Shown here: piece by piece, positions 23,931-32,849 of the stretch
Layout of the letters: every line of letters begins with the position of its first letter
How positions within the stretch are numbered: position 1 is the first letter of the stretch
Source of the DNA: RH-AL1 sp964247745
GTDB taxonomy: Bacteria > Pseudomonadota > Alphaproteobacteria > Rhizobiales > Beijerinckiaceae
Direction: 5' to 3'
NCBI GenBank assembly: GCA_964247745.1
Contig: CAXTVT010000001.1
Location: 1 to 64,000, forward strand
Length of the DNA stretch: 64,000 nt
Notes under the pieces: model-generated
Databases searched by the model: none
What the model saw: the letters and a program-made list of their open reading frames with translations, nothing else
Told to the model about the DNA's origin: nothing
Program-made: the position numbers and the translations under genes

Positions 23931-26228
23931 TCAGCGTCGCGCGCTGACGTCGCCAGCGCAGGGCACGCCGCCGCAGAGGCCGTGCAGCGCCGGCCAGCGC
24001 GCCTCCGGCAGCTCGACCTCGACGCCCGGCCCCTCGGCCAGAGCATCGTCGCGCACACTCACCCGGTAGCGGCCGGCGGCGACGTGCCAGCCATGGGCGT
24101 CGGCGTCGTAATGCGCCAGCAGGCGCGGCTCGGCGGCGAGTGTGACGTGGCGGCTCTCGCCGGGCTGCAAGGCCACGCGCGTCCAGGCCACGAGCCGGCG
24201 GGTCAGTCCGGGGCCTTCGAGGTAGACCTGCGGCACGTCGGTGCCGCGACGGTCTCCCGCGTCGCGCACGTCGAACGAGATCGACAGCGCGCCCGGTCCG
24301 GCCGAGGCCGAGATGCCGTCGTACGCGAAGCGCGTGTAGGTCAGGCCGTGGCCGAAGGCGAAGAGCGGCGTCCGGTTCTCCCGCAGGAACCAGCGGTAAC
24401 CGACGTCGGCCCCCTCGATCGTGTAATCGACGTCGAACCAGGAGCCCTTCGGCGCTTCCTCGGCATTGTTGGCCGTGGTGTCATGGTCGGGCAGCACCGG
24501 GCGCGGCAGCTGCGTCTCGGCGACCGGGAAGGTCAGGGGCAGCCGGCCCGAGGGGTCAACGCGGCCGCTCAGGATGTCGGCGATGGCGCGGCCGCCGCGA
24601 TCGCCGGGATACCAGGCTTCGAGCACCGCCGGCACGGCGGCGAGCCAGGGCATCGTCACGGGGCCGCCAGTCTGCAGCACCACGATCGTGCGCGGGTTGG
24701 CGGCGGCCACCGCGGCGATCAGCGCATCCTGTCCGTGCGGCAAAGCGAGGTCGGGATGATCGAGCGATTCGTTCGACCATTGCTCGGCGACGATCACGAC
24801 GGCGTCGGCGCCATGCGCGGCGCGGATCGCGGCGTCGACGTCGGAGCCGTCGACGAAGTCGACGATCGTGCCGGGTAGGCTCTCGCGGAGCGCGTCGCGC
24901 GGCGACGACGGATCGTAGAGCTTGGGCTGGCCGTAGAACATGCGCTTGGGCTCGCCATCGGCGCGGATGGCGCCGTCCGGCACCACCTGCGACGAGCCGC
25001 CGCCGGAGAGCACGCCCCTGTCGGCCATGCGCCCGACGAGCAGGATACGCTTCAAGCCGGGCGCCAGCGGCAGCACGCCGTGCTCGTTCTTGAGCAGCAC
25101 GATGGCCTCGCCCGCCGCGCGCTCTGCCAGCGCGGCATGCGCTTGGCGGTCGCGGATGGGTCCACGGCGCGGCGGATCGTCGAACAGGCCGGCGGCGATC
25201 CGCGCGGCGAGCTGGCGGCGCAGCATGTCGTCGATGCGCGCCTGCGGCACGCGGCCGTCGCGCACCGCGGCGGCGAGCGGAGCCCCGAAATAGACCGCGC
25301 GGTCGTTTTCCTCCCCGGACTCCTGGTCGAGGCCGGCCAGCGCCGCCTCCACCGTCGAATGCACACCGCCCCAGTCGGACAGGACCCAGCCGCCGAAGCG
25401 CCAGTCGCCCTTGAGGACGTCGGTGAGCAGGTGGGCGTTCTGCGACGCCCAGGTGCCGTCGACCCGATTGTAGCTCGTCATCATCGCGCCGGGGCGCCCG
25501 GTCTCCAGCGCGATCTCGAAGGCGAGCAGATCGGACTCGCGCGCCGCCGCCTCGCCGAGGCGGGCGCTGTACATGACGCGCCCGTTCTCCTGGTCGTTGA
25601 GGGCGAAATGCTTCAGCGTGCAGACGATCCTCGCACTTTGCACCCCACGGATGTCGGCGCCGGCGATCACGCCGGTGAGCAGCGGGTCCTCGGAGACATA
25701 TTCGAAGTTGCGTCCGCCGCGCGGCTCGCGAACCAAATCGGCGCCGCCGCCGAGCACCACGCCGAGCCCGCGCGCGCGGGCCTCGGAGCCGACGGCGGCG
25801 CCGACCCGCTCCGCCAGCGCCGGATCGAAGGTGGCGCCGATCGCGAGGCCGGAGGGCATCGCGGTCGGGTTGAACAGGATGTTGGCGGGATCGGCGATCC
25901 CGAGTCCGGCGTCGGTCTCCTCCAGCGGAGGGATGCCGAGGCGTGCTACGCCGGGCGCCACGCCCGCCGACATCAGCGCGTCGGGCGGAGCCGGCTGACC
26001 CGACGTCGGCGTGCCGAAGCGGGTGTGAAGCAGAAGGATCTTCTCGTCGAGATTCATCTCGGCGACGAGGTGCAACGCCCGCTCGTACGCGTTCGGCGTC
26101 GCGGTCCGCAGTGGATCGCCATAGGCGGAGGACGCGGCGAAGCCGATCAAGCCCGACGCGACGGCCGCAACGAACGACGTCGCCGAAGCCCTTGCGGACC
26201 TCGGCGGCGCCAAGATGTGCCGAAGCAC
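23931..26228 (-). CDS. Exported glycoside hydrolase family 3 enzyme
   Basis: A 765-residue GH3 beta-glycosidase. A signal peptide covers about residues 1-37 (SFVAAVASGLIGFAASSAYG). The barrel carries KHFALNDQE (substrate binding) and the nucleophile Asp285 in VLSDWGGVHS. The sandwich domain and a C-terminal Fn3-like domain (YLEGPGLTRRLVAWTRV) follow. It is expected in the periplasm or outside, unlike the unsignalled GH3 at 16.6 kb. The gene stands alone on the minus strand, 24 bases after the SWIB gene's stop. Confidence 0.9.
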   Translation of the reverse strand: MLRHILAPPRSARASATSFVAAVASGLIGFAASSAYGDPLRTATPNAYERALHLVAEMNLDEKILLLHTRFGTPTSGQPAPPDALMSAGVAPGVARLGIPPLEETDAGLGIADPANILFNPTAMPSGLAIGATFDPALAERVGAAVGSEARARGLGVVLGGGADLVREPRGGRNFEYVSEDPLLTGVIAGADIRGVQSARIVCTLKHFALNDQENGRVMYSARLGEAAARESDLLAFEIALETGRPGAMMTSYNRVDGTWASQNAHLLTDVLKGDWRFGGWVLSDWGGVHSTVEAALAGLDQESGEENDRAVYFGAPLAAAVRDGRVPQARIDDMLRRQLAARIAAGLFDDPPRRGPIRDRQAHAALAERAAGEAIVLLKNEHGVLPLAPGLKRILLVGRMADRGVLSGGGSSQVVPDGAIRADGEPKRMFYGQPKLYDPSSPRDALRESLPGTIVDFVDGSDVDAAIRAAHGADAVVIVAEQWSNESLDHPDLALPHGQDALIAAVAAANPRTIVVLQTGGPVTMPWLAAVPAVLEAWYPGDRGGRAIADILSGRVDPSGRLPLTFPVAETQLPRPVLPDHDTTANNAEEAPKGSWFDVDYTIEGADVGYRWFLRENRTPLFAFGHGLTYTRFAYDGISASAGPGALSISFDVRDAGDRRGTDVPQVYLEGPGLTRRLVAWTRVALQPGESRHVTLAAEPRLLAHYDADAHGWHVAAGRYRVSVRDDALAEGPGVEVELPEARWPALHGLCGGVPCAGDVSARR

Positions 26229-26252
26229 GATCGGTTCAAGCGAGATGCGGCC

Positions 26253-26609
26253 TCAGCCCTTGAGGTGCGCCGCGAGATGCTTGTTCATTTCGAACATCGT
26301 CACCTTGTCCTTGCCGAAGACCGCCTTCAGCTTGTCGTCGGCCAGGATCTCGCGCTTGTTCTTCTCGTTCTGAAGCTTGTGTTCCTTGATGTATTCCCAG
26401 ACCTTGCTGACGACGACGGTGCGCGCCAGCGGCTCCTTGCCGACCACTTCGGCCAGCTCCTTGGAGGGCGTCAGCGGCTTCGAAAAGGCGCTCGGCGCCT
26501 GACCGGCCGGCTTGGCTTTCGGCTTCGCGGCGACCTTCGGCGACGCCTTGGTGTGTTCCGCGCCCGTCGACGTCCCCTTGGGGGCCGACTTCTTGGTGGT
26601 TTCCTTCAT
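26253..26609 (-). CDS. SWIB/MDM2-domain protein
   Basis: A 118-residue protein. A Lys/Ala/Pro-rich tail (about 1-40) is followed by a SWIB domain: LTPSKELAEVVGKEPLARTV, then VWEYIKEHKLQNEKNKREI and FGKDKVTMFEMNKHLAAHL. In eukaryotes the domain belongs to chromatin remodellers; in bacteria it occurs in Chlamydia and many alphaproteobacteria, often with such basic tails, and its role is unclear. The ATG at 26609 follows GGGAGAG at good spacing. DNA binding through the tail is a reasonable guess. Confidence 0.9.
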   Translation of the reverse strand: MKETTKKSAPKGTSTGAEHTKASPKVAAKPKAKPAGQAPSAFSKPLTPSKELAEVVGKEPLARTVVVSKVWEYIKEHKLQNEKNKREILADDKLKAVFGKDKVTMFEMNKHLAAHLKG

Positions 26610-26766
26610 CCAACTCTCCCGATCCGGTCGAAAGTGCCGGCCGTCACACGGGCCGTGCTCCCGCTGGGCATGAGACGAAACCCAAGGGGGAGCCGCCGTC
26701 AAGTTAGACGCAGGGTCGGAGGTTCATCCGCCCACGAAAATCGACGGATCGAGCTCTTTTTCGCCG

Positions 26767-27465
26767 TCAGGACAGGCCGAAAGTGGCTGTGGCGACCGCC
26801 GCGACGAGAGCCGCCGTCTCTCGATCCGCCACGCCGTCGACTCGAAGCGGTCTCCAACGCCGCTGAAACGCGCAGATCGCGGCCCGCGCCGTCTCGTTGG
26901 CCAGGCCGGTCGTCGGACACTCGTAGCCGATCGTGGCCAGCGCGGCCTCGATCGCGTGCGGCGACATGAGCGCCGTCGATTCGGTGCGAGGCGGCACGGG
27001 CAAGGCCATGCCGGCATCCATCAGCGCGGGCCATGGAAACCGCTCGCCGGGATCGTCCTTGCGGGCGGGTGCGATGTCGGAATGGCCGAGCACGCGCGCC
27101 GGCGCGATGGCGTGGCGGGTGCGGATGTCGCGCATCAACGCGATCAGCGCCGCGACCTGCGAGGCGGGGTAGGGCGGCAGGCCGAAGTCATGGCCGCCGT
27201 TGACCATCTCGATGCCGATCGACACGCTGTTGATGTCTCGTTCGCCGGCCCAGCAGGAGCGGCCGGCGTGCCAGGCGCGGTCGATCTCCGCGACGAGCTG
27301 GTCGATTCGCCCGTCCTCCCAGACGAGGTAATGCGCCGAGACCTCTGAGGCGGGGTTCAGCAGGCGCGCCAGCGCCGCGGCGCCGCTCGCCATGCCGGTG
27401 TAGTGCAGGATCAGCGCATCGATCGCGCGGCCACGGCGGTCGCCGAAATTCGGCGACGGTAGCAC
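26767..27465 (-). CDS. N-acetylmuramoyl-L-alanine amidase (AmpD/AmiD type) with peptidoglycan-binding domain
   Basis: A roughly 232-residue zinc amidase that cleaves muropeptide amide bonds. The Amidase_2 fold shows ILHYTGMASG (first zinc His), RAWHAGRSCWAG, IGIEMVNGGHDFG, and GHSDIAPARKDDPGERFPW with the second His and the Asp ligand. A PG_binding_1 domain (about 155-230) ends the protein. No signal peptide is visible, so recycling in the cytoplasm is likely. The start is uncertain: GTG at 27465 gives the family N-terminus VLPSPNF; the longer frame overlaps the lipoprotein gene. Confidence 0.85.
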   Translation of the reverse strand: MLPSPNFGDRRGRAIDALILHYTGMASGAAALARLLNPASEVSAHYLVWEDGRIDQLVAEIDRAWHAGRSCWAGERDINSVSIGIEMVNGGHDFGLPPYPASQVAALIALMRDIRTRHAIAPARVLGHSDIAPARKDDPGERFPWPALMDAGMALPVPPRTESTALMSPHAIEAALATIGYECPTTGLANETARAAICAFQRRWRPLRVDGVADRETAALVAAVATATFGLS

Positions 27466-27490
27466 GCGATCGACGAGGCGGCCGTCGGCT

Positions 27491-27847
27491 TCAGTAAGCG
27501 TAGCGGACCCGGCAGTAGGTGCGCCCGTACGGGTCCTCGGCGAATTCGGCGCAGCGGCCAGGCGGCGGCGGCGGCGGAGGCATGTAGGCATAGCGCGGGG
27601 GTGGTGGAGGCGGGGGCGGCGCGGTGTTGGCGCCGATCAGCGCACCAGTGCCGCCACCGAGCAATGCTCCGGCGATGACCGCGCCGGGCCCTCCGCCCGC
27701 CGCGCTGGCGATCGCCGCGCCCGAGCCGGCGCCGATCAGGCCGCCGGACGTCGCCCTCTGCTCGGGCGTGTAGCCGCAACCGGCCAGCCCTATGCTCATC
27801 ATGATCGCCGCCGTCGCCGGCACGATGCCAACCCTCATCGTCCTCAT
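27491..27847 (-). CDS. Glycine-zipper lipoprotein
   Basis: A 118-residue predicted lipoprotein with the lipobox IGLAGC (Cys24). A glycine-zipper segment GGLIGAGSGAAIASAAGGG (about 35-72) follows, then two proline runs and a C-terminal RTYCRVRYAY. Such proteins sit in the outer membrane and may insert or oligomerise through the Gly-rich helices. Its stop overlaps the frame of the amidase gene. Confidence 0.8.
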   Translation of the reverse strand: MRTMRVGIVPATAAIMMSIGLAGCGYTPEQRATSGGLIGAGSGAAIASAAGGGPGAVIAGALLGGGTGALIGANTAPPPPPPPPRYAYMPPPPPPPGRCAEFAEDPYGRTYCRVRYAY

Positions 27848-28049
27848 CCCATTCGATCTCGGTTGATGTCCCCGCTACCCAGAGGAGCGGCAACGGTGGC
27901 GGCCTCAAGGCAGCTGAACGATGACAAGGCCGGGTTGAGCGATTGGTGAACGTGCGCGGCATTTCGGGCACGTCGCCCGTTCCGTGCGGAACGTGGTGAA
28001 CGGAAGGTTGCGTTTGACCGGGCGCGGCGCTGCGCCTACGAGGCGCGAG

Positions 28050-28456
<407 letters not shown>

Positions 28457-28500
28457 CACCTCCATCGGCCGGGTCTCGCGTGCCTCTGCCCGTTCCTGCC

Positions 28501-28785
28501 TCAGCCGATCGGCGGAGGATCGGCGTTCCAGCGGCTGCGCAGATCGAGCAGGTGCGCGACGAGCGCGCAGCCCAGCACGGCGGCGAGGGTCGCTTGCGTG
28601 CCGAGGGGGGTCGGGCCGCCGCCGAGCGCGACGCGCACCGCCAGCGCCAGCAGGAAGCCGGCGGCGAGGTTGGGCCAGAGCGTGGCCGGCACCACGCCAC
28701 GCCCCGTCCAACGGAAGAAGACCGTCAGCGCGATGCCCTCGACGACGACCAGCACCAGGATCGCGTCGACAGCGATCGCGATCAT
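28501..28785 (-). CDS. Small three-helix membrane protein at the end of the ppaA-ppsR-pucC arm
   Basis: A 94-residue protein, mostly hydrophobic: MIAIAVDAILVLVVVEGIAL, a central LAAGFLLALAVRVALGG, and LAAVLGCALVAHLLDL. The ATG overlaps the stop codon of the pucC-like gene by four bases, so it is the last gene of that transcript. I do not recognise the family. Its place suggests a role in photosynthetic membrane assembly, which is inference. Confidence 0.65.
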   Translation of the reverse strand: MIAIAVDAILVLVVVEGIALTVFFRWTGRGVVPATLWPNLAAGFLLALAVRVALGGGPTPLGTQATLAAVLGCALVAHLLDLRSRWNADPPPIG

Positions 28786-30140
28786 CCGCCGGCGGCCGGG
28801 ACCGCGCGCGATGCGCCCCGCGGCACGGTCGCGACGGTGTCGAGCCGCGCGGCCATGATCGCCGCGATCGCGAAGACCGCCGCCTGGGTCGCGAAGACGG
28901 CGGCGTAGGTGGCGGCGTGTTCCGCGCCGGCCTGCCGTACGGCGTCGCTCAGCGCCGTCGCGCCCAGCCCGCCGCAGCCGAAGGCCACCGCCTGGGCCGC
29001 GCCCCACAGGCCCATGCGCGTGCCTTCGCGCGAGCGGCCGGCGGAGGATCCGCCGGAGCCGCCGATGCGCTGCATCATCGAGCCGATCGCGGCGATGGCG
29101 TAGGCGCCGTTGGCGAGACCGAGCGCGAACAGCAGCGGGCGCAAGGCTAGGGGCGAACCGGCGAGGCCGCCGGCGGCGAGGCCGGCGAGCGCCGCGCCCG
29201 AGCCGAGACAGCCGCCGACCATCCACAGCCGCAGCGTCCCGGCCCGCGTTCGCGACAGGATGGTGGCGACGACCGCGACCAGGATCATGCCCGACAGCGA
29301 GCCGACGTGGAGCAGGCCGGAGAGTCTCGCCGTCTCGCCCGGCGACATGCGAAACAGCACGCCGGCGAAGGGCTCGATCATCAGCTCCTCGCCGCCGTAG
29401 GCCAGCATGGAGACGAAGACGAACAAGGCGAAGCGCCGCGCCTGCGGCTCGGCCCAGACCTCGCGCAGCGCTCGGCCGAAGGCGCCGCGTCGGGCGGGCT
29501 CCGGGGCGGCGGCGGTGCGGCCTTCGACGTGCCACACCGCGGCCAGTGTCACGAGGAGGCCGGAGATGGCGATCACGAGGGCGACGGCGACGAGACGTTG
29601 CGGCGAGAACGGATCGAGCAGCTTGCCGGCGATGCCGGCGGTGACGATGAAGCCCATGATCATCATGATCCAGGCGATCCCCGCCGCCGCCGGGCGGCGC
29701 TCCGGCGCGGTGCGGGTGGCGAGCAGCACCAGGAGCGCGGTGCCGCAGGCGCTGACGCCGATGCCGATCACGACGAACGCGACGACGGCCAGGCCGATGC
29801 CGAGCCAGAGCTGCTGCGTCATCGTCGCGGTGGCGAGCGCGGCCAGTACGCCGCCGCCCGCCAGCACTGCCATACCGCCCACGATGAGGGGCGTGCGACG
29901 GCCGCCGACGTCGGAGCCGTGGCCGAGCCGGGGCCGCAATACTTGAATGAAATACTGAATCGCGATGAGTACGCCCGGTAGCAGCGCCGGCAGGCCGAGC
30001 TCGACCTTCATCACGCGGTTGAGCGTCGACGTCGACAGCACGAAGATCGCGCCGAGCGCGGTCTGCACGAGGCCGAGCCGGACGATGCCGAACCAAGAAA
30101 GCGGGCGGTCCTCCGCGGCGCGGCGAAGGACGTCGACCAT
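28782..30140 (-). CDS. PucC/BCD-family MFS protein (bacteriochlorophyll or light-harvesting assembly)
   Basis: A 452-residue, twelve-helix member of the PucC/LhaA branch of the MFS. The signature N-terminal stretch LSTSTLNRVMKVELGLPALL matches LhaA (here IGTLNRVMIVELGVPVWL at 37.9 kb). The family handles bacteriochlorophyll delivery or light-harvesting complex assembly in the inner membrane. It is translationally coupled to ppsR upstream (4-base overlap) and to the small membrane protein downstream. In related clusters pucC neighbours bchG and bchP; neither is here. I leave the symbol open because family members cannot be told apart by sequence alone. Confidence 0.85.
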   Translation of the reverse strand: MVDVLRRAAEDRPLSWFGIVRLGLVQTALGAIFVLSTSTLNRVMKVELGLPALLPGVLIAIQYFIQVLRPRLGHGSDVGGRRTPLIVGGMAVLAGGGVLAALATATMTQQLWLGIGLAVVAFVVIGIGVSACGTALLVLLATRTAPERRPAAAGIAWIMMIMGFIVTAGIAGKLLDPFSPQRLVAVALVIAISGLLVTLAAVWHVEGRTAAAPEPARRGAFGRALREVWAEPQARRFALFVFVSMLAYGGEELMIEPFAGVLFRMSPGETARLSGLLHVGSLSGMILVAVVATILSRTRAGTLRLWMVGGCLGSGAALAGLAAGGLAGSPLALRPLLFALGLANGAYAIAAIGSMMQRIGGSGGSSAGRSREGTRMGLWGAAQAVAFGCGGLGATALSDAVRQAGAEHAATYAAVFATQAAVFAIAAIMAARLDTVATVPRGASRAVPAAGG

Positions 30141-31570
30141 CACGCGTCCTCTTCGATGCCGGGCTCGGCGAGGCCGTAGCGGCGCAGCTTCACGTAGAGG
30201 CTCTGGCGGCTCAGGCCGAGCACCTCGGCGGCGGAGGCGCGATTGTCGCCGGTGAGCTCCAGCGCCGCCTCGATGCACAGCTTCTCGATGACGTCGGTGG
30301 TCTCGCGCACCAGCTCCTTGAGAGGTACGCGGCCGATCATCTCGGTCAGCTGGTCGGCCGAACGCGGCAGTTCGCGTGGGCGCGCCTGCGGCACGAGCCG
30401 GCGCCCGATATCGCGGATCACGAACCCGAAGCTCGCCGCCTTGCCGCGTCCGGCCGCCACCGCCGACACCTCGATGTCGAGCAGCGCGCCGGCCTCGCCG
30501 CGCAGCGAGGTCGCGTAGAGCCGCACGGAGCCGTGCTGGCGCAGGTTGGCGATCATGACGTCGAGGTCGACGCCCGGACGCCCGAACCATTGCTCCAGTG
30601 GGCGCCCGCGCAGCGACTCGGCGTCCTCGACCTGGACCATGGCGGCGAAACTCGGATTGGCCGACAGCACGAGACCGGCGGCATCGGACAGCACGAAGGC
30701 GTCCGGCGAGATGTTGATGAAGTCGAGCAATCTGTCGGGCGCCTCGGAGGTGCCCGGTTGGATGTCCCCTGCCATCGCCGGCGCCATAGGCATCAGTCGC
30801 ACGAGGACCATCAGCGTGCCTTCCTGCCGGTAGGAGGCGGCGTGCAGTCCGACGGCGTCGCCACTTTCGAGCACGGCGACGAACTCCTCCGGTCGCGGGA
30901 CGGCGCGCAGGTCGCCGAGCATCGCCACGATGCGCGGGCGTGCCGGCGCCGAGAAAAGCTCGAGGAAGGAGCGTCCGACGAGACGGTGGCTGCCGCGCTC
31001 CTCGATAAGCGCCGTCGCCGCCGGGTTGCCCTCGACGATCTTCTGCGTCGTGGCATCGACGATGAGCACCGGCTCGCTCGCCGTCTGGAACAGCAGGCGG
31101 TAGCGGGTCTCGGCGAAGCGCAGCTTGGCGTAGTCGCGCTCCATCGACATCTGCGCGTCGACGAGGCGCTGCTGCAGCGCCGCCACGGCGCGCAGGTCGC
31201 GGCCGAGCGCGACGATGCGCCCGTCGGCGCTCAGCTTCACCGCGGAATAGAGGATCGGCAGGTCGCGTCCGGCGACGGTGCGGTGCGTGAGCTGGCGCCA
31301 GGCCGAGGCCGGCCGGCTCTCCGCCTCGCGCAGCAGCGTCTCGACCTTGCGCTGGCTGTCGGCGGAGACCGTGTCGCTCCAGGGGCGCCCGAGCCAGCGG
31401 CCGAAGCCTTCCAGCTCGAGGGACAGGTCCGTGGCCTGGACCGCCATGTCCTGGATCACGCCGTCGCGGTCGAGGACGAGCGCGACGTCCGCCGAGGTGG
31501 CGACCAGGGTCGCCGCGGTCGTCGCATCAAGGCTGCCGATGCTTCCATCGGGGTCGTGGAACGGCTTCAA
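30140..31570 (-). CDS. ppsR: PpsR/CrtJ-type photosynthesis gene regulator
   Basis: A 476-residue DNA-binding regulator: a glycine-rich N-terminal region, a Q-linker (about 135-160), two clear PAS domains (about 160-260 and 285-400) and a C-terminal Fis-type helix-turn-helix (RASAAEVLGLSRQSLYVKLR). Homologues repress or activate bch, crt and puc genes under air and bind TGT-N12-ACA. The protein has only one cysteine, Cys432, just before the helix-turn-helix; the two-cysteine intramolecular disulfide described for some PpsR proteins is therefore impossible. It is cotranscribed with ppaA (upstream) and the pucC-like gene. Confidence 0.93.
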   Translation of the reverse strand: MKPFHDPDGSIGSLDATTAATLVATSADVALVLDRDGVIQDMAVQATDLSLELEGFGRWLGRPWSDTVSADSQRKVETLLREAESRPASAWRQLTHRTVAGRDLPILYSAVKLSADGRIVALGRDLRAVAALQQRLVDAQMSMERDYAKLRFAETRYRLLFQTASEPVLIVDATTQKIVEGNPAATALIEERGSHRLVGRSFLELFSAPARPRIVAMLGDLRAVPRPEEFVAVLESGDAVGLHAASYRQEGTLMVLVRLMPMAPAMAGDIQPGTSEAPDRLLDFINISPDAFVLSDAAGLVLSANPSFAAMVQVEDAESLRGRPLEQWFGRPGVDLDVMIANLRQHGSVRLYATSLRGEAGALLDIEVSAVAAGRGKAASFGFVIRDIGRRLVPQARPRELPRSADQLTEMIGRVPLKELVRETTDVIEKLCIEAALELTGDNRASAAEVLGLSRQSLYVKLRRYGLAEPGIEEDA

Positions 31571-31652
31571 CGGCGTCTCAGGCCTCCAGGGCGCATGCGT
31601 GATATGCCGCCGGATCCCGGCGTCCCGCCACGAGCGACCGAAAGGCCGGCCG

Positions 31653-32543
31653 TTACGACGGAAGTCGGCGATTCGGTCCGAGCGCGACGAGGTGCTTCGC
31701 TTCAGAAAGGCTCGACAGCGGATCCGACGCCGAGCGATCGGCGCCGACCATCCGGACGAGTTCGGGACGGTCGTCGAAGACGCGTCCGCAGGCGATCACG
31801 CCGACGGACGGGTTCGGCGAGCCGCGCCGGATGAGCCGGATTCCCGACGCGATCGCGTCGAGATCGCGATCGCTCGTCGCCAGCACTTCCACGAGATCGA
31901 ACCATTCGTTCAGCACCGTGTCGCGGAACGTGCCGCCCTTGATGTCGCGCTCGACGTGGGCGTCCCAGCCCTCGCGGCGAAAGAATTCGGACATGAGCAG
32001 CAGGCCGAACACCGGCAGCCCGGGATCGGCGCCGGCGTCGGTCGGCGCCACGAGCAGCGCGCGCAGGCCCGAATCCGGCTGGCCGTGCTCGGCGCAGAAC
32101 TCGGCCGCGTAGTGCCGCAGGAGACGCTGCAGGTTGCAGAACGCCAGCGTCGTCTCGGCGAGCCCGCGGAAATCGGTGGCGAGCTGCTCGGTCAGATGGA
32201 TCGCCACCGGCATCAGCCAGTCGAGATAGAGCCGCTCCAACGAAAGACCGCCGTGCCGTGCCGCGTCGATGCGGGCGCCGATCGCGTCGTCGTCGCCCAC
32301 GACGAGCTTGTCCGCCAGCCACGCCACGTCGGGCGTGGCATCGGCCTGGCGGCGCACGAGCGGCAGCGGCGGTGCGTCCGCGAGGCGCGCGGCCAGAGCG
32401 GCGCGCAGACGCGGGATCACCTGCGCCTCGACCGTCGCCCGCATGTCCAGTGTGGGAGCGAGCCGGCCGCACAGAGGAACCGCGACGGCGGACCCGTCTG
32501 ACAAGCCGTGCTCGTTCAGGAAACGCAGCATTGCGGTGATCAT
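31653..32543 (-). CDS. ppaA: PpaA/AerR-type antirepressor with cobalamin-binding-like fold
   Basis: A 296-residue regulator, predicted partner of PpsR. A helical cap (LSLERLYLDWLMPVAIHLTEQ, about 100-120) resembles the B12-binding cap. The Rossmann half begins at RALLVAPTDAGAD and ends with the strands VGVIACGRVFDD. In known AerR/PpaA proteins the domain senses light and redox through cobalamin. I do not see a DxHxxG motif; the corresponding stretch reads APTDAGADPGLP. It is the first gene of the minus-strand arm, divergent from bchF, as expected for this regulator pair. Confidence 0.85.
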   Translation of the reverse strand: MITAMLRFLNEHGLSDGSAVAVPLCGRLAPTLDMRATVEAQVIPRLRAALAARLADAPPLPLVRRQADATPDVAWLADKLVVGDDDAIGARIDAARHGGLSLERLYLDWLMPVAIHLTEQLATDFRGLAETTLAFCNLQRLLRHYAAEFCAEHGQPDSGLRALLVAPTDAGADPGLPVFGLLLMSEFFRREGWDAHVERDIKGGTFRDTVLNEWFDLVEVLATSDRDLDAIASGIRLIRRGSPNPSVGVIACGRVFDDRPELVRMVGADRSASDPLSSLSEAKHLVALGPNRRLPS

Positions 32544-32598
32544 CCCGTCTTCCCCACGAGTGTTGGCCGTTTATCCGTCGAACGTCAAGTTGGGTTTA

Positions 32599-32646
32599 CG
32601 TCAGGCTCGATTGACACCCTCGGTCAGCGCCCCTAGGGTCTTCCTG
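32599..32646 (+). promoter_or_regulatory. Candidate PpsR operator overlapping the bch superoperon promoter
   Basis: CGT-N12-ACA at 32599-32616 contains the inverted halves GTCA and TGAC and misses the PpsR/CrtJ consensus TGT-N12-ACA at one base. It overlaps a perfect -35 TTGACA (32611-32616). Seventeen bases later lies TAGGGT as a weak -10. The order and overlap are those of a repressor-controlled promoter for bchF. The remaining 306-base divergent gap (32544-32849) shows no gene; the minus-strand promoter for ppaA was not identified. Confidence 0.5.
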
Positions 32647-32849
32647 CTGGCGCCGACATGACGGCACAACGAGAAGATCCCGTCAGCCGCAAACGATAGG
32701 TCGCGGCGAAGATGGCGAGGCTTGGCCTGGAGGTCGATTTGGCTCCGACTGTAAGCGGACGGCCGGCATCGCAACAGGGCCCCGCATCCTTGTCAATCGA
32801 GGCGGGCGCCCGCCGAAGGGCGCGGTTTACACGCGCGCCGGCGCCATGC

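Noticed and set aside
16582..26228. The two GH3 enzymes as a recent duplication
   Set aside because: They differ in length, signal peptide and motif details, so they are separate family members.
30533..31834. 433-codon plus-strand frame opposite ppsR
   Set aside because: Composition is Arg/Ala/Asp-rich without domains; PpsR on the other strand has PAS and HTH domains.
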